From an uncultured Roseicyclus sp. (lineage in GTDB: Bacteria; Pseudomonadota; Alphaproteobacteria; Rhodobacterales; Rhodobacteraceae), in the NCBI GenBank assembly GCA_947491935.1, contig CANLLF010000003.1, positions 496,001 to 560,000 of the forward strand: a stretch of DNA of 64,000 bases. The letters run 5' to 3'. The position numbers and the translations under genes were made by a program. Shown one piece after another: positions 36,499-46,663 of this stretch; the stretch's first letter is position 1, and the number at the start of each line of letters is the position of its first letter. Under the pieces are notes generated by a model that saw only the letters and a list, made by a program, of their open reading frames with translations, was not told where the DNA came from and ran no database searches.

Positions 36499-36566
36499 TG
36501 TTGTCGGTATCCCTTTGGAGACACTTTATATTCAAGGGCGTAGCGGCGTCGAGTCGTAGAAAAAGC

Positions 36567-36965
36567 CTAGTCTTTCGGTGTCGGCATCTCGACCGCGCCA
36601 CCGTGATCGGCCCATGTCGAAAACCCCTCGCCCAGATGGGCGGCGGGAAAGCCCATATCCTGCAGCGTGGCCACCGTCAGCGCCGAGCGCCAGCCAGACG
36701 CGCAGTGGAAGACGTAGCGTTTGCCGGGCTGCGAGAAGACCGGCTTGTGATAGGGGCTCTCGGGATCGACCCAGAACTCTATCATACCGCGCGGGGCATG
36801 TACGGAGCCGGGAATGAACCCTTTTTGCCGTTCCCGGATGTCGCGGATATCCACGACCACCAGATCGGGACCATCGAGCTGCGCGATCAGGTCGGCTGTC
36901 TCGACCTCCTCGATCCGCGCGCGGGCATCTGCCACCATTTGCGCGGCACTTGTCGTCAGGTTCAT
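36567..36965 (-). CDS. Rhodanese-like domain protein
   Basis: A 132-residue single-domain protein. The rhodanese features are VVVDIRDIRERQKGFIPGSVH and the active-site loop HCASGWRSA, whose Cys carries the persulphide. It probably works as a sulphur carrier or detoxifying sulphurtransferase in the cytoplasm. It lies 68 bases upstream of aroQ on the same strand. Confidence 0.9.
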   Translation of the reverse strand: MNLTTSAAQMVADARARIEEVETADLIAQLDGPDLVVVDIRDIRERQKGFIPGSVHAPRGMIEFWVDPESPYHKPVFSQPGKRYVFHCASGWRSALTVATLQDMGFPAAHLGEGFSTWADHGGAVEMPTPKD

Positions 36966-37056
36966 CGCGGCGCTCCTTCATCCCAATCGTCGCAGATAGC
37001 GTTAACGCACATTGACCGCGCTCGGAGCGCGCCGCAACCTGATGGCGGAGGAGACA

Positions 37057-37080
37057 GCCAGCAGAGGCGCGACTGCTGGC
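37057..37080. promoter_or_regulatory. Inverted repeat before prpE
   Basis: GCCAGCAG and CTGCTGGC form a perfect 8-bp inverted repeat around 8 bases, ending 19 bases before the prpE start. It may be an operator for propionate or acetate control, or a leader hairpin. Confidence 0.4.
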
Positions 37081-37099
37081 CAGAAGATTTGGGACAGAT

Positions 37100-39004
37100 A
37101 TGAGCTACAGAGACACCTATGCCGCCTGGGCGAAGGATCCGACCGGGTTTTGGGAGGCGCATGCGACGGTCCTGATGGATTGGATCACACCGCCCGCAAC
37201 CACGTTCAACCCCGAGGCCGGGGTCTATGGCCGCTGGTTTGAAGGCGGCACCTGCAACACCTGCTGGAACGCGGTGGATCGCCACGTGGAGGCCGGGCAC
37301 GGAGACAGGGCGGCCATCATCTACGACAGCCCGGTGACGGATACCAAGCGCACGATCACCTATGCGGAATTGCTCGATGAGGTCGCAACGCTTGGTGCGG
37401 TGCTTCAGGACCGCGGCGTGGGGCAGGGGGATCGCGTTATCATCTACATGCCGATGGTGGCCGAAGCCGTCATCGCCATGTTGGCCTGCGCGCGCATTGG
37501 TGCGGTGCATTCGGTGGTGTTCGGCGGGTTCGCCGCGCCGGAACTGGCCACACGCATCGACGATGCCGGCGCGACGGCGGTGATCACCGCGTCATGCGGG
37601 ATCGAGCCCGGGCGCGTGATCGATTACATGAGCTTGCTGTCGGAAGCCATTGATATAGCGTCTGTAAAACCTGCCACATGTATCGTTCTTCAGCGGGATG
37701 TTCAGCCGTGCAACCTGACCGATGGGCGGGACGTGAACTGGGCCGATGCCATGGCCGATGCGCGGGCCAATGGACGGCGCGCCGATTGTGTGGAGGTCGC
37801 GGCGACGGACCCGGCCTATATCCTTTACACCTCCGGCACGACCGGCCAGCCCAAGGGCGTGGTCCGGGATACGGGCGGCCATATGGTGGCGTTGGCCTGG
37901 ACGATGGAGAACCTCTATGGCGTGAAGCCTGGCGAGGTGTTCTGGGCCGCGTCCGATGTCGGCTGGGTCGTGGGGCATTCCTATATCTGCTATGCGCCGC
38001 TGCTGCATGGCTGCACGACCGTCGTTTATGAAGGGAAACCAATCGGTACGCCGGATGCCGGCGCGTTCTGGCGGGTGATCTCCGAGCATGATGTCAGCGT
38101 CCTTTTCACCGCGCCCACGGCCTTCCGCGCAATCCGCGGGCAGGATCCCGAGGGCGCGCTTCTGACCGATTACGACATATCGAGCCTGCGCACGCTGTTC
38201 CTGGCCGGCGAACGGTCGGACCCCGCCACGCTGGCCTGGGCCGAGGCCAAACTGGGCGTGCCGGTCATCGACCATTGGTGGCAGACCGAGACCGGATGGG
38301 CGATTTCGGCGATCCCGATGGGGATTGAGGCGCTGCCGGTGAAACACGGGAGCCCGGGCGTGCCGATGCCGGGCTATGATGTGCAAGTGCTGGATGACGG
38401 TGGCAATCCTGTGCCCAATGGAACCTTGGGCAACATCGTGGTGAAACTGCCCCTGCCGCCATCCTGCCTGCCGACTCTCTGGAATGCGGAGGATCGGTTC
38501 AGATCCTCCTATCTCAATGAATTTCCTGGGTTTTATGCGACATCCGATGCCGGGATTCTGGATGATGACGGCTATCTGCACATCATGGCGCGGACCGATG
38601 ACATCATCAATGTGGCGGGCCACAGGCTCAGCACCGGCGCCATGGAAGAGGTTCTGGCGCATCACGAGGCCGTCGCCGAATGTGCCGTGATCGGCAAGGC
38701 CGATGAATTGAAAGGCCAGCTGCCGCTTGGCTTCTTCGTGCTGAAATCCGGCGTCACACAGGATGAGGATGCGATTGCGGCGGAGCTGGTGAAGCTTGTG
38801 CGCCATGACATTGGTGCCGTGGCGGCCTTCAAGACCGCCGTGGCCGTAAAACGGCTGCCCAAGACACGATCCGGCAAGGTGCTGCGCGGAACGATGCAGA
38901 AGATCGCCGATGCCAAAGCCTACAAGATGCCGGCGGCAATCGATGATCCGGCGATCCTTGACGAGATCACCGAGGCACTGGGCGCAAAGGGACTGATCGG
39001 ATGA
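37100..39004 (+). CDS. prpE: Propionate--CoA ligase
   Basis: A 634-residue acyl-CoA synthetase of the acetyl/propionyl type. It has the P-loop [20 protein letters not shown] (about residues 243-262), [15 protein letters not shown], the motif WWQTETGW and the acylation-controlled Lys in [10 protein letters not shown] near residue 590. VVRDTGG (rather than acetyl-CoA synthetase GVLHTTGG) and the length below 650 favour propionyl-CoA synthetase. It activates propionate for the methylcitrate or methylmalonyl route. It overlaps ridA by 4 bases. Confidence 0.9.
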   Translation: MSYRDTYAAWAKDPTGFWEAHATVLMDWITPPATTFNPEAGVYGRWFEGGTCNTCWNAVDRHVEAGHGDRAAIIYDSPVTDTKRTITYAELLDEVATLGAVLQDRGVGQGDRVIIYMPMVAEAVIAMLACARIGAVHSVVFGGFAAPELATRIDDAGATAVITASCGIEPGRVIDYMSLLSEAIDIASVKPATCIVLQRDVQPCNLTDGRDVNWADAMADARANGRRADCVEVAATDPAYILYTSGTTGQPKGVVRDTGGHMVALAWTMENLYGVKPGEVFWAASDVGWVVGHSYICYAPLLHGCTTVVYEGKPIGTPDAGAFWRVISEHDVSVLFTAPTAFRAIRGQDPEGALLTDYDISSLRTLFLAGERSDPATLAWAEAKLGVPVIDHWWQTETGWAISAIPMGIEALPVKHGSPGVPMPGYDVQVLDDGGNPVPNGTLGNIVVKLPLPPSCLPTLWNAEDRFRSSYLNEFPGFYATSDAGILDDDGYLHIMARTDDIINVAGHRLSTGAMEEVLAHHEAVAECAVIGKADELKGQLPLGFFVLKSGVTQDEDAIAAELVKLVRHDIGAVAAFKTAVAVKRLPKTRSGKVLRGTMQKIADAKAYKMPAAIDDPAILDEITEALGAKGLIG

Positions 39005-39342
39005 TCGAACGGCGCCAGACATCCGCGCGAATGTCGAAGATCGTGATCCACAACGGCGTGGCATATCTGTGCGGGCAGGTCGGGGCAGGTGACGGCGTCG
39101 CCGAGCAAACCAGCGATTGCCTGTCTCGCATCGATGCCCTGCTCAAGGAGGCGGGATCGGATCGCGAGTATATATTGCAGGCGATCATCTGGCTGAGCGA
39201 CATGGCGGATTTCGCCGCGATGAATGCCGTCTGGGATGCCTGGGTGCCCGAGGGCCACGCACCGGCGCGCGCCTGTGGCGAAGCAAAGCTGGCGCGGGAC
39301 GTCCTGAAGGTCGAGATCATCGTCACAGCGGCCGTTAAGTGA
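39001..39342 (+). CDS. RidA family protein
   Basis: 113 residues of YjgF/RidA fold, with [29 protein letters not shown] and the substrate-binding Arg region [13 protein letters not shown]. RidA proteins hydrolyse reactive imines and enamines made by PLP enzymes. Start overlap (ATGA) with prpE shows coupled translation; the pairing has no evident metabolic reason. Confidence 0.88.
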   Translation: MIERRQTSARMSKIVIHNGVAYLCGQVGAGDGVAEQTSDCLSRIDALLKEAGSDREYILQAIIWLSDMADFAAMNAVWDAWVPEGHAPARACGEAKLARDVLKVEIIVTAAVK

Positions 39343-39406
39343 TTGGTGTGTCTGGTATCTATATATTTAACATAATCATGATTACTGGCTAAGTGGATCA
39401 AGAAAT

Positions 39407-40333
39407 ATGGTGCTGAGCGACCTCCTCCCTTCCGGCTATGTGGATGCGCACCATCACGTTTGGGCGCCTGAGAGCCGTGGTGATGAGATCGGATATGCCT
39501 GGCTGCGCAACATCGGTGCGATGAAACCGTTTGGCGACCCGACGCCGATCCAGCGCGACTACCTGATGGAGGAGTTTCTGGCCGAGGCTGCGATGCGGCC
39601 GTTTGGGTCGGTCCATGTGCAGACGGACGGTGCCTTGCGCGATCCGGTGGCGGAAACACGCTTTGTGCAGGCTGAGGCCGACCGAATGGATCACACGGTG
39701 AAAATCGTTGCTTTGGCGGACCTGAGCGTCGGTGATCTGCGCGATACCCTGCGACGGCACGCAGTGAGCCGCGGTTTCTGCGGCGTGCGTCAGATCGTGG
39801 CGCGGCTGGGCCATAGGCCGGATTTGTCATTCGCGCCAAGGGATTACCTGACGGACAAGGCTTGGATTAACGGCCTTAAGGTTTTAGAGGATCAGGGGCT
39901 TACGTTTGACTTGCAGATGTATCCCGAGCAGGCCGACACAGCGCTTGAGGCGCTATCGGCGACTCCTGCCCTTAAGGTCATCATCGACCACGCGCTGTGC
40001 CCCTATGACATGCAATCGCCGCCTGGCGTGATCCGCTGGCGGGACGCGGTGCGGCAAATGGCCGGACGTCAAAACACATACGTCAAATTGAGCGGCTTCG
40101 GGATGTATGACGCCGCCTGGATCGGGTCGGATTGGGCGAAATCCTGCGTTGCGTTTCTGCTTGAGCAGTTTGGTGCGGATCGTGTGATGTGGGGCAGCAA
40201 TTATCCGGTAGAAAAACTGGCGGCGACCTATGGCGATACGATGACCAGCATTGCCGCATGGCTGCCGGAGGACACACGCGAGAATATATTTTTACATTCT
40301 GCATCAGAAGTTTACGGGGTGACGTTAACCTAA
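39407..40333 (+). CDS. Amidohydrolase family protein (lactonase-like)
   Basis: A 308-residue TIM-barrel hydrolase of the amidohydrolase-2 group, with the metal motif DAHHHVW (residues 13-19), RGFCGVRQ and the C-terminal WGSNYPVEKL. Relatives include L-fuconolactonase, 2-pyrone-4,6-dicarboxylate hydrolase and other sugar or aromatic lactonases; the substrate is not known. The upstream 64-base gap is AT-rich (TATATATTTAACATAATCATGA) and may hold its promoter. The 3' end overlaps convergent phoB by 9 bases. Confidence 0.85.
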   Translation: MVLSDLLPSGYVDAHHHVWAPESRGDEIGYAWLRNIGAMKPFGDPTPIQRDYLMEEFLAEAAMRPFGSVHVQTDGALRDPVAETRFVQAEADRMDHTVKIVALADLSVGDLRDTLRRHAVSRGFCGVRQIVARLGHRPDLSFAPRDYLTDKAWINGLKVLEDQGLTFDLQMYPEQADTALEALSATPALKVIIDHALCPYDMQSPPGVIRWRDAVRQMAGRQNTYVKLSGFGMYDAAWIGSDWAKSCVAFLLEQFGADRVMWGSNYPVEKLAATYGDTMTSIAAWLPEDTRENIFLHSASEVYGVTLT

Positions 40334-41011
40334 CGCATATCCAGCGCCGCGTACCGTGCGGATGGGATCCCCGGCATCCGACGCCCTCAGGGCCTTGCGC
40401 AACCGGCCCACATGGACATCGACCGTGCGGCTGTCGACATAGATGTCCCTGCCCCAGACACGATCCAGAAGCTGTTCACGGGACCAGACGCGCCCCGGAC
40501 GCTCCATCAGCGCGGTCAGGAGCCGGAATTCGGTGGGCCCCAGCGTCAGCGGCACATCGGCGCGGAACACCCGGTGTTCGGCCAGATCGACGAGGATGTC
40601 TTCATATTCCAACCGCTCCCCCACTGTTGCCGGGCGCACCCGGCGCAGTTGGGTGCGCAAGCGGGCCAGAAGCTCGGCCACGGAATAGGGCTTGGTGACG
40701 TAATCGTCGGCACCGGTTTCCAGCCCACGAACCTTGTCGGTTTCCTCGGATCGGGCCGAAAGCATGATGATCGGAATGCGGGCCGTTTCCGCGCCCATCT
40801 TGAGCTGGCGGCAGACCTCGATACCGGACACATGGGGCAGCATCCAATCGAGCACGATCACATCAGGCGGCGTTTCCCGCACGGCCACCAGGGCCTCGTC
40901 GCCCGCCGCGGCCGTCATCACGTCAAAGCCTTCGGCGCGGATATTGTAGGCCAGCACTTCGCGTTGCGCGGGCTCATCCTCGACCACCAGAACAACGGGT
41001 TCACCGGCCAT
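40325..41011 (-). CDS. phoB: Phosphate regulon response regulator PhoB
   Basis: A 228-residue OmpR-type regulator. The receiver has phospho-Asp in VIVLDWMLPHVSG and Lys in YVTKPYS. A C-terminal winged helix (LTLGPTEFRLLTALMERPGR split by VWSREQLLDRVWG, then SRTVDVHVGRLRKAL) binds Pho boxes such as the one at 46616-46648. It is the last gene of the pst cluster, 3 bases after phoU. Confidence 0.96.
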   Translation of the reverse strand: MAGEPVVLVVEDEPAQREVLAYNIRAEGFDVMTAAAGDEALVAVRETPPDVIVLDWMLPHVSGIEVCRQLKMGAETARIPIIMLSARSEETDKVRGLETGADDYVTKPYSVAELLARLRTQLRRVRPATVGERLEYEDILVDLAEHRVFRADVPLTLGPTEFRLLTALMERPGRVWSREQLLDRVWGRDIYVDSRTVDVHVGRLRKALRASDAGDPIRTVRGAGYALG

Positions 41012-41014
41012 GGG

Positions 41015-41725
41015 TCAGGCGCCTTGCACGTAGGGGGTTTTGTCTTCTTTCGGGCGATCCTCATCGGGCAATTCGCCGGTGACGAGGTAGATCACCTGCT
41101 CGGCCACAGAGGTGACGTGATCGCCCATGCGCTCGATATTCTTGGCCATGAAATGCAGGTGCATACAGGTGGTGATATGGCGCGGGTCCTCCATCATGTG
41201 GGTCAGATATTCGCGGAACAGCGCGGAATACATCTGGTCCACCTCCAGGTCGCGCTGGCGGACATCTTCGGCCAGATCGGCATCGTGCTGGATATAGGCA
41301 TCAAGCACGTCCTTGAGCATCAACTCCACTTGGCGCGCCATCCGTTTGAGCGATGCGGTGGTGCCGGGTACCGGCGGAAGCTCGATCACCGATTGGCTGC
41401 GTTTGGCGATGTTCTTGGCGTAATCACCGATCCGCTCCAGATTGGCCGAAACCCGAAAAACGGATAAAACGGTTCGCAGATCCGAGGCTGTGGGCGCGCG
41501 CAGCGCGATGATGCGGGCGGCGTCCTCGTTCACCTGCACTTCCAGCGCATCGATGGCCTTGTCGGCCTTGCGCACGGCCAACGCGAGATCGACATCGCGG
41601 CTTTCCAGCGCTTCGGCGGATTTGGCAATCGCCTCTTCCACCATACCGCCCATGCGCATGATCTTGGCCTGAATGCCCTCAAGATCGCGGTCAAAGCCCG
41701 AAACGATGTGTTCTGAATTCGGCAT
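41015..41725 (-). CDS. phoU: Phosphate signalling protein PhoU
   Basis: A 236-residue protein with two PhoU three-helix bundles, each with an acidic metal-binding motif: RVSANLERIGDYAKNIAKR and HLHFMAKNIERMGDHVTSVAEQ. It links the Pst transporter to PhoR and damps signalling when phosphate is plentiful. ATG 41725 (MPNSEHIVSGFDRDLE) gives the family start; the longer frame is unlike it. Confidence 0.96.
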   Translation of the reverse strand: MPNSEHIVSGFDRDLEGIQAKIMRMGGMVEEAIAKSAEALESRDVDLALAVRKADKAIDALEVQVNEDAARIIALRAPTASDLRTVLSVFRVSANLERIGDYAKNIAKRSQSVIELPPVPGTTASLKRMARQVELMLKDVLDAYIQHDADLAEDVRQRDLEVDQMYSALFREYLTHMMEDPRHITTCMHLHFMAKNIERMGDHVTSVAEQVIYLVTGELPDEDRPKEDKTPYVQGA

Positions 41726-41744
41726 GTCCTGCCCTGCCCTATGA

Positions 41745-42590
41745 TCAGCCGATGCGGCCGGTAATGTAGCTTTCCGTGCGCGGATCGCTGGGGTTGGTGA
41801 AAATCTTGTCGGTATCGTCAAACTCCACCAATTCGCCGAGGTGGAAAAACGCGGTCTTCTGGCTGACGCGGGCGGCCTGCTGCATGGAATGCGTGACAAT
41901 CACCACCGAGAACCGGCTGCGCAGATCGTCGATCAGCTCTTCCACCTGGGCCGTGGCGATGGGATCGAGGGCGGAGCACGGCTCGTCCATCAGGAGCACT
42001 TCAGGCGAGGTTGCCACGGCGCGCGCGATGCACAACCGCTGCTGCTGACCGCCCGAAAGGCCGGTGCCGGGGGCATCGAGGCGGTCCTTTACCTCGTCCC
42101 AGATCGCGGCGCGGCGCAGGGATTTTTCGACGATTTCGGCCAGATCGGCCTTGTTGCGCGCGAGCCCGTGGATGCGGGGGCCATAGGCCACGTTGTCGAA
42201 GATCGATTTCGGGAACGGGTTGGGTTTCTGAAACACCATGCCCACCTTGGCGCGCAGCTGCACCGGGTCGACCTTGGAGTCGTAGATGTTTTCACCCTCC
42301 AGCGTCACATCGCCTGTCATCCGGCAGCCATCGATCGTGTCATTCATCCGATTCAGGACGCGCAGGAAGGTGGACTTGCCGCAGCCCGACGGGCCGATGA
42401 ACGAGGTCACGGTCTTGTCCGCGATGTCCACATCCACGTGTTTGATGGCGTGGGTGATGGCTTTGTCAGCTGCCATATCCTCGGCACTGCGGGTGCCGCC
42501 CCCTGCCCCGTAGAACACGTCCACGTTGCGGGCCTGCATCTTCAGCTCATCCACGGCGACGCCTTGGTCAATCTGGGTCATATCGTTCAT
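41745..42590 (-). CDS. pstB: Phosphate ABC transporter ATP-binding protein PstB
   Basis: 281 residues from ATG 42590, selected because GGAGG lies 8 bases upstream; in-frame ATGs at 42605 and 42611 are alternatives. It has Walker [11 protein letters not shown]-loop [20 protein letters not shown], signature [14 protein letters not shown], Walker [13 protein letters not shown] and the switch His. It powers phosphate import through PstCA. Confidence 0.96.
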   Translation of the reverse strand: MNDMTQIDQGVAVDELKMQARNVDVFYGAGGGTRSAEDMAADKAITHAIKHVDVDIADKTVTSFIGPSGCGKSTFLRVLNRMNDTIDGCRMTGDVTLEGENIYDSKVDPVQLRAKVGMVFQKPNPFPKSIFDNVAYGPRIHGLARNKADLAEIVEKSLRRAAIWDEVKDRLDAPGTGLSGGQQQRLCIARAVATSPEVLLMDEPCSALDPIATAQVEELIDDLRSRFSVVIVTHSMQQAARVSQKTAFFHLGELVEFDDTDKIFTNPSDPRTESYITGRIG

Positions 42591-42611
42591 GATCGCATCC
42601 TCCATGGACAT

Positions 42612-43967
42612 CTACCACCGTCTCTCAAAGCGTCGCCTCAGCAAGATGGCGATCAGGTTCATGCATAACAGGAACACCAGAAGCACGATGATCGCGCCCG
42701 AGGCCCGTTCCACAAAGGCAGGGTCGGAGCGTTGAGTCCAGCTATAGACCTGTACGGGCAAGGCGGTGGCGCCATCCCCCATCAGCGGGAAAGAGTTGGA
42801 ATGGACCGACATCAGATCGGGGTATTCGCGGACAAAGGCCACCATGCCGATCAGCAAGAGCGGCGCGGTTTCGCCGAGCGCCTGGGCCAGGCCGATGATG
42901 GTGCCGGTCAGGATGCCGGGCGCGGCCAGTGGCAGGACGTGGTGGAAGATCGATTGCGTTTTCGATGCGCCAAGGCCAAGGGCCGCCTGCCGGATCGACG
43001 GCGGCACGGCGCGCAAGCTGGCGCGGGTGGCGATGATGATGGTGGGCAGCGTCATCAGCGTCAGGACCAGCCCGCCGACTAATGGCGAGGATTGGTTGAA
43101 TTCCATGAAGTTGATGAAGACCGCGAGGCCAAGGATACCGAAGACGATGGAGGGCACGGCGGCAAGGTTCGAGATATTCACCTCGATCAGGTCGGTCAGT
43201 CGGTTTTTTGGCGCGAATTCCTCAAGATAAATCGAGGCCGCGACGCCGATGGGCAGGGCCAGCACAAGCACCACAAGCATCATGTAGAATGACCCGATGA
43301 TGGCCACCCCCAGCCCGGCGGCCTCGGGGCGGGAGCCCGACGCATCGGGGGCGGTGATGAAATCCCAGTTGAAGCGCGTTTCGACCGCCCCGCGATCGGC
43401 CAGTATCTGGGCCAGCTCAAGCTGCGCGGGCGTGACGTTCCGGTCGCGCTCGGCGCTCTCCATCGTCACGCGGCCTTTGAAAAAGCCGTCGATGCGCCCG
43501 CCCATCAGGATCTGCGCGTCAATCGTCTGGCCGACCAGATCGGGATTGGCCAGTACCATACCCCGGATCTGGGCCGGGGCCTCTTCGCTGAGCATCGCGG
43601 CCAGTTCCCGCACGCCCATATCGGTTTCGATGCCTTCGGCGTCGAGATGCGCCTCGAACGCGGTGGCCAGAAGCGGCAGGTAGCCAAACGTCGTGACCCG
43701 CGCCATTTCGCCCGGATCGCGGTTGCCATCGGGGTCCACCCGCTCGGCCGTCAGCTCAATCGGAAAGCTCACATAGGTCTGCCGGAAGGAGCTGAGCCCG
43801 TTGCCGAGGATCGACACCAGAAGCACGATCAGCGCCAGGATCCCGACGCCAACGGCCGCCATGCCATAGGCGCGGAACCGTCGCTCGGCCCGGTTGCGCC
43901 TGACCGTGCGCGCATCGGCGGCAAAGAGGCTGCGTTTGGGCGCTGTGGAGATCGGCATATCGGTCAT
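42612..43967 (-). CDS. pstA: Phosphate ABC transporter permease PstA (long form)
   Basis: A 451-residue inner-membrane permease. The N-terminal extension (residues 1-210) has a membrane segment and a periplasmic domain of DUF3333 type; the canonical permease follows, with six helices and the EAA-like loop RQAALGLGASKTQSIFHHVLPLAAPGI in its usual place (residues around 345). It is longer than E. coli PstA. The start overlaps the pstC stop by 4 bases. Confidence 0.93.
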   Translation of the reverse strand: MTDMPISTAPKRSLFAADARTVRRNRAERRFRAYGMAAVGVGILALIVLLVSILGNGLSSFRQTYVSFPIELTAERVDPDGNRDPGEMARVTTFGYLPLLATAFEAHLDAEGIETDMGVRELAAMLSEEAPAQIRGMVLANPDLVGQTIDAQILMGGRIDGFFKGRVTMESAERDRNVTPAQLELAQILADRGAVETRFNWDFITAPDASGSRPEAAGLGVAIIGSFYMMLVVLVLALPIGVAASIYLEEFAPKNRLTDLIEVNISNLAAVPSIVFGILGLAVFINFMEFNQSSPLVGGLVLTLMTLPTIIIATRASLRAVPPSIRQAALGLGASKTQSIFHHVLPLAAPGILTGTIIGLAQALGETAPLLLIGMVAFVREYPDLMSVHSNSFPLMGDGATALPVQVYSWTQRSDPAFVERASGAIIVLLVFLLCMNLIAILLRRRFERRW

Positions 43968-45415
43968 TCATATTGCTCCCGATACTTGCGCACGATGTAG
44001 AGCGCGAAGATGTTGAGCCCGAGGGTGATGACGAAGAGCGTCAGGCCAAGTGCGAAGGCTACCAGCGCCTCGGGGCTGGAGAAATCGGTATCACCGGTCA
44101 ACTGACCCACGATTTTGACGGTGACGGTTGTCATGGCTTCGAACGGGTTGAGATCGAGCCGGGCCGCCGCCCCTGCCCCAAGGACCACGATCATCGTCTC
44201 GCCAATGGCGCGCGACGCCGCCAGCAAGACGGCCCCGACGATGCCGGGCAAAGCGGCGGGCAGGACAACCTGCTTCACGGTCTCGGATTGCGTGGCGCCA
44301 AGCCCGTAGGAGCCATCCCGTAACGATTGTGGGACGGCGTTGATGATGTCATCGGACAGGGACGACACGAAGGGGATCAACATGATGCCCATCACGATGC
44401 CAGCCGTCATCACGCTGGACGACGAATTGCCGAGGCCCAGGGGGGCGGCGAAATAATCGCGCAACATCGGCCCTACGGTGATCAGCGCGAAAAGGCCGTA
44501 GACGATGGTGGGGATGCCCGCGAGAACCTCGATCAGCGGCTTGGCGACCGAGCGCACGCGTTTCGTGGCGTATTCCGCCATGAAGATCGCCGCGAAAAGG
44601 CCGATGGGCACCGCCACCAGCAAGGCGATGAAGGAGATGTAAAGCGTGCCCCAGAGGAGCGGGATCAGGCCAAGTTCGGAGTTGCCCTCGAACGAGGGGC
44701 GCCATTCGAGGCCGAAGAAGAAATCCTGCCAGGGGTAGAGTTGAAAGAAATTCCGGGTGTCCCACAGCATCGAAAGGACAATGCCAACGGTCGTCAGGAT
44801 CGCCAGGGTGGAGGCGAGCATCAGGACGCCCAGGATCATGTATTCCACCCGGTTGCGGGCGCGCAGGTCTTTGTTCGTGCGCAGATAGGCATAGGCAAGG
44901 CCCGCAACCGCAAGGGCAAACACCGCGACGGTCATCCAAGTCCGGCCCGCGCCCGACATCTCGCGGAAGCTTTGGGCGGCTTGCAGGACCTCGGGGCTGA
45001 CATCGGCGCCGAGGGCCACGCCCGCATCCGCCAGTTGCTGGCGGATATCGTCGCCCACGCTCAGGTCCAGCGCGTGACGGCCGTTGAAGGCACCGCGCTC
45101 CACGGCAGTGTCGATCCCGTCGGCAAGGCGGCGGATCTCGGTCATCAACAGATCGCGGGAAGCCGCTTCGGCAACATAGCTGTCCGGCAATTGCGCCGAG
45201 ATCACGCGGTCGATCACGATGGGCTGCGCCATCAGCCAGACGCCCAGGACCAGCAGCGCGGGCACCAGCGTGAGAAGCGTGACATTGGTGCCGTAATAGA
45301 CCGGCAGCGAATGCAGGATGCGCGCGTCGCCCCCGGCACTGGCCACCGCGCGCTGACGTCCGAGCACGAAGCCAAGCGCACCAAGCGCCAGAAGGGTGAT
45401 CAGGATCCAGAGCAT
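43964..45415 (-). CDS. pstC: Phosphate ABC transporter permease PstC (long form)
   Basis: A 483-residue permease with an extended N-terminal half: two early helices and a periplasmic loop (about 60-155) before the classical permease domain. The EAA loop reads LRDGSYGLGATQSETVKQVV. It pairs with PstA to form the channel. The paired lengthening of PstC and PstA is usual in Rhodobacterales. Confidence 0.93.
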   Translation of the reverse strand: MLWILITLLALGALGFVLGRQRAVASAGGDARILHSLPVYYGTNVTLLTLVPALLVLGVWLMAQPIVIDRVISAQLPDSYVAEAASRDLLMTEIRRLADGIDTAVERGAFNGRHALDLSVGDDIRQQLADAGVALGADVSPEVLQAAQSFREMSGAGRTWMTVAVFALAVAGLAYAYLRTNKDLRARNRVEYMILGVLMLASTLAILTTVGIVLSMLWDTRNFFQLYPWQDFFFGLEWRPSFEGNSELGLIPLLWGTLYISFIALLVAVPIGLFAAIFMAEYATKRVRSVAKPLIEVLAGIPTIVYGLFALITVGPMLRDYFAAPLGLGNSSSSVMTAGIVMGIMLIPFVSSLSDDIINAVPQSLRDGSYGLGATQSETVKQVVLPAALPGIVGAVLLAASRAIGETMIVVLGAGAAARLDLNPFEAMTTVTVKIVGQLTGDTDFSSPEALVAFALGLTLFVITLGLNIFALYIVRKYREQYE

Positions 45416-45490
45416 GGCGGCTTTCCGGTCTCAGGCAGGTGTGGGGCGGGGCCGATCACGCGGCCCCCGCCCGGTTTCGTCGCAGGCGGC

Positions 45491-46525
45491 TCAGTTGCTC
45501 ATCGGGGTGCCGTTGGCAACCGTCGCCTGCACCTCGGCCAGTTCCGGGTCGGAGACCAGGCCATAGGCGGCCAGTGGGCCGAACGGGCCGGCGATATCGT
45601 CGCTCACAAAGAAGGAGGCATATTCCTGAAGGCCGGGGATCACACCGACATGCGCCGCCTTGATGTAGAAGAAGAGCGGACGCGAAACCGGGTATTCGCC
45701 GGTGGCGATGGTGTCGACGGTGGGTTCGATACCGCCCATCGTGGCGACCTGCAGCGTATCGGTGTTGTTCTCGTAGAACGCCAGGCCGAAGACGCCGATC
45801 CCGTTGGTGTCCGCGGAGATGCGGGCCAGTGTTTCGGTGTAGTCGCCATCGATATCCACCGACAGGCCGTCGGCGCGCAGCTCAAGGCAGGCATCCTCGG
45901 CCGCATCTTCGTCCATCCCCATTTCCATCATCGCAGCCAGCGAACCGGTATCTTCGCAGCCCTGCAGGATCACGTTGTCTTCAAAGACCTCGCGGGTGCC
46001 GTGGCGGGTGCCGGGGATGAAGGCGGCAATCGGCTGATCCGGGAGATCGCCGTTCACTTCGGCCCAGTTGGTGTTCGGGTTGGCCACCATTTCGCCATCG
46101 ACAGGCAGGTTGGCGGTGAGTGCCAGATACCAATCGGACGGTGTGAACTCAAACGACGGGCCGTTGATGTCGGACGCGAAGACGATGCCGTCGTAGCCGA
46201 AGCGCACTTCGATGATGTCGGTCACGCCATTGGCGGCGCAGGTCTCGATCTCGTTGGGGCGGATCGAGCGCGAGGAATTCGCGATATCGATGGTGTTCTC
46301 GCCAACACCTTCACAGAAGCGGCGCAGGCCGGTGGACGAGCCACCCGATTCGACGACCGGTGTGGGGAAATCGAAGTTTTCGCCAAAGGCCTCGGCCACG
46401 ATGGTGGCGTAGGGCAGCACGGTGGACGAACCGGCGATCTGCACGTTGTCGCGGCTTTGGGCCGATGCGGTTGTGGCAATGGCAGCGACGGCAAGCGTCG
46501 AGACGGTGAGCTTTGCGAAAGACAT
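45491..46525 (-). CDS. pstS: Phosphate-binding protein PstS
   Basis: 344 residues from ATG 46525 with GGAGAG upstream. A signal peptide (LTVSTLAVAAIATTASAQ) precedes the binding protein. The ligand motifs are QIAGSSTVLPYA, ESGGSSTG, IDIANSSRSI and PGTRHGTREVFED. It captures phosphate in the periplasm for PstCAB. It is the first gene of the Pho-box-controlled operon. Confidence 0.96.
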   Translation of the reverse strand: MSFAKLTVSTLAVAAIATTASAQSRDNVQIAGSSTVLPYATIVAEAFGENFDFPTPVVESGGSSTGLRRFCEGVGENTIDIANSSRSIRPNEIETCAANGVTDIIEVRFGYDGIVFASDINGPSFEFTPSDWYLALTANLPVDGEMVANPNTNWAEVNGDLPDQPIAAFIPGTRHGTREVFEDNVILQGCEDTGSLAAMMEMGMDEDAAEDACLELRADGLSVDIDGDYTETLARISADTNGIGVFGLAFYENNTDTLQVATMGGIEPTVDTIATGEYPVSRPLFFYIKAAHVGVIPGLQEYASFFVSDDIAGPFGPLAAYGLVSDPELAEVQATVANGTPMSN

Positions 46526-46615
46526 GTTGGCTCTCTCCAGGTGTGTTTCAGACATCCAGGCGCGCGAGATAATCGATGCGCATCCAAGGCCCGACCTAAG
46601 GATGTGTCGCAATGC

Positions 46616-46648
46616 TTTTGTGACAGCTGTGTAACGGTTTTATGACAG
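46616..46648 (-). promoter_or_regulatory. Pho box upstream of pstS
   Basis: On the minus strand CTGTCATAAAA, CCGTTACACAG and CTGTCACAAAA are three 11-base repeats in tandem (46648 to 46616). The outer two match the PhoB site CTGTCAT/C closely and lie 22 bases apart; a weaker fourth repeat (GCATTGCGACA) follows. The box begins 91 bases before the pstS start and just after the phoR stop. Confidence 0.9.
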
Positions 46649-46663
46649 CGCGCCGGGGCGACA

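Noticed and set aside
44327-46645. A 772-codon plus-strand open frame opposite pstC and pstS
   Set aside because: The Arg/His/Gly-rich composition and complete overlap with genuine pst genes mark it as a shadow frame.
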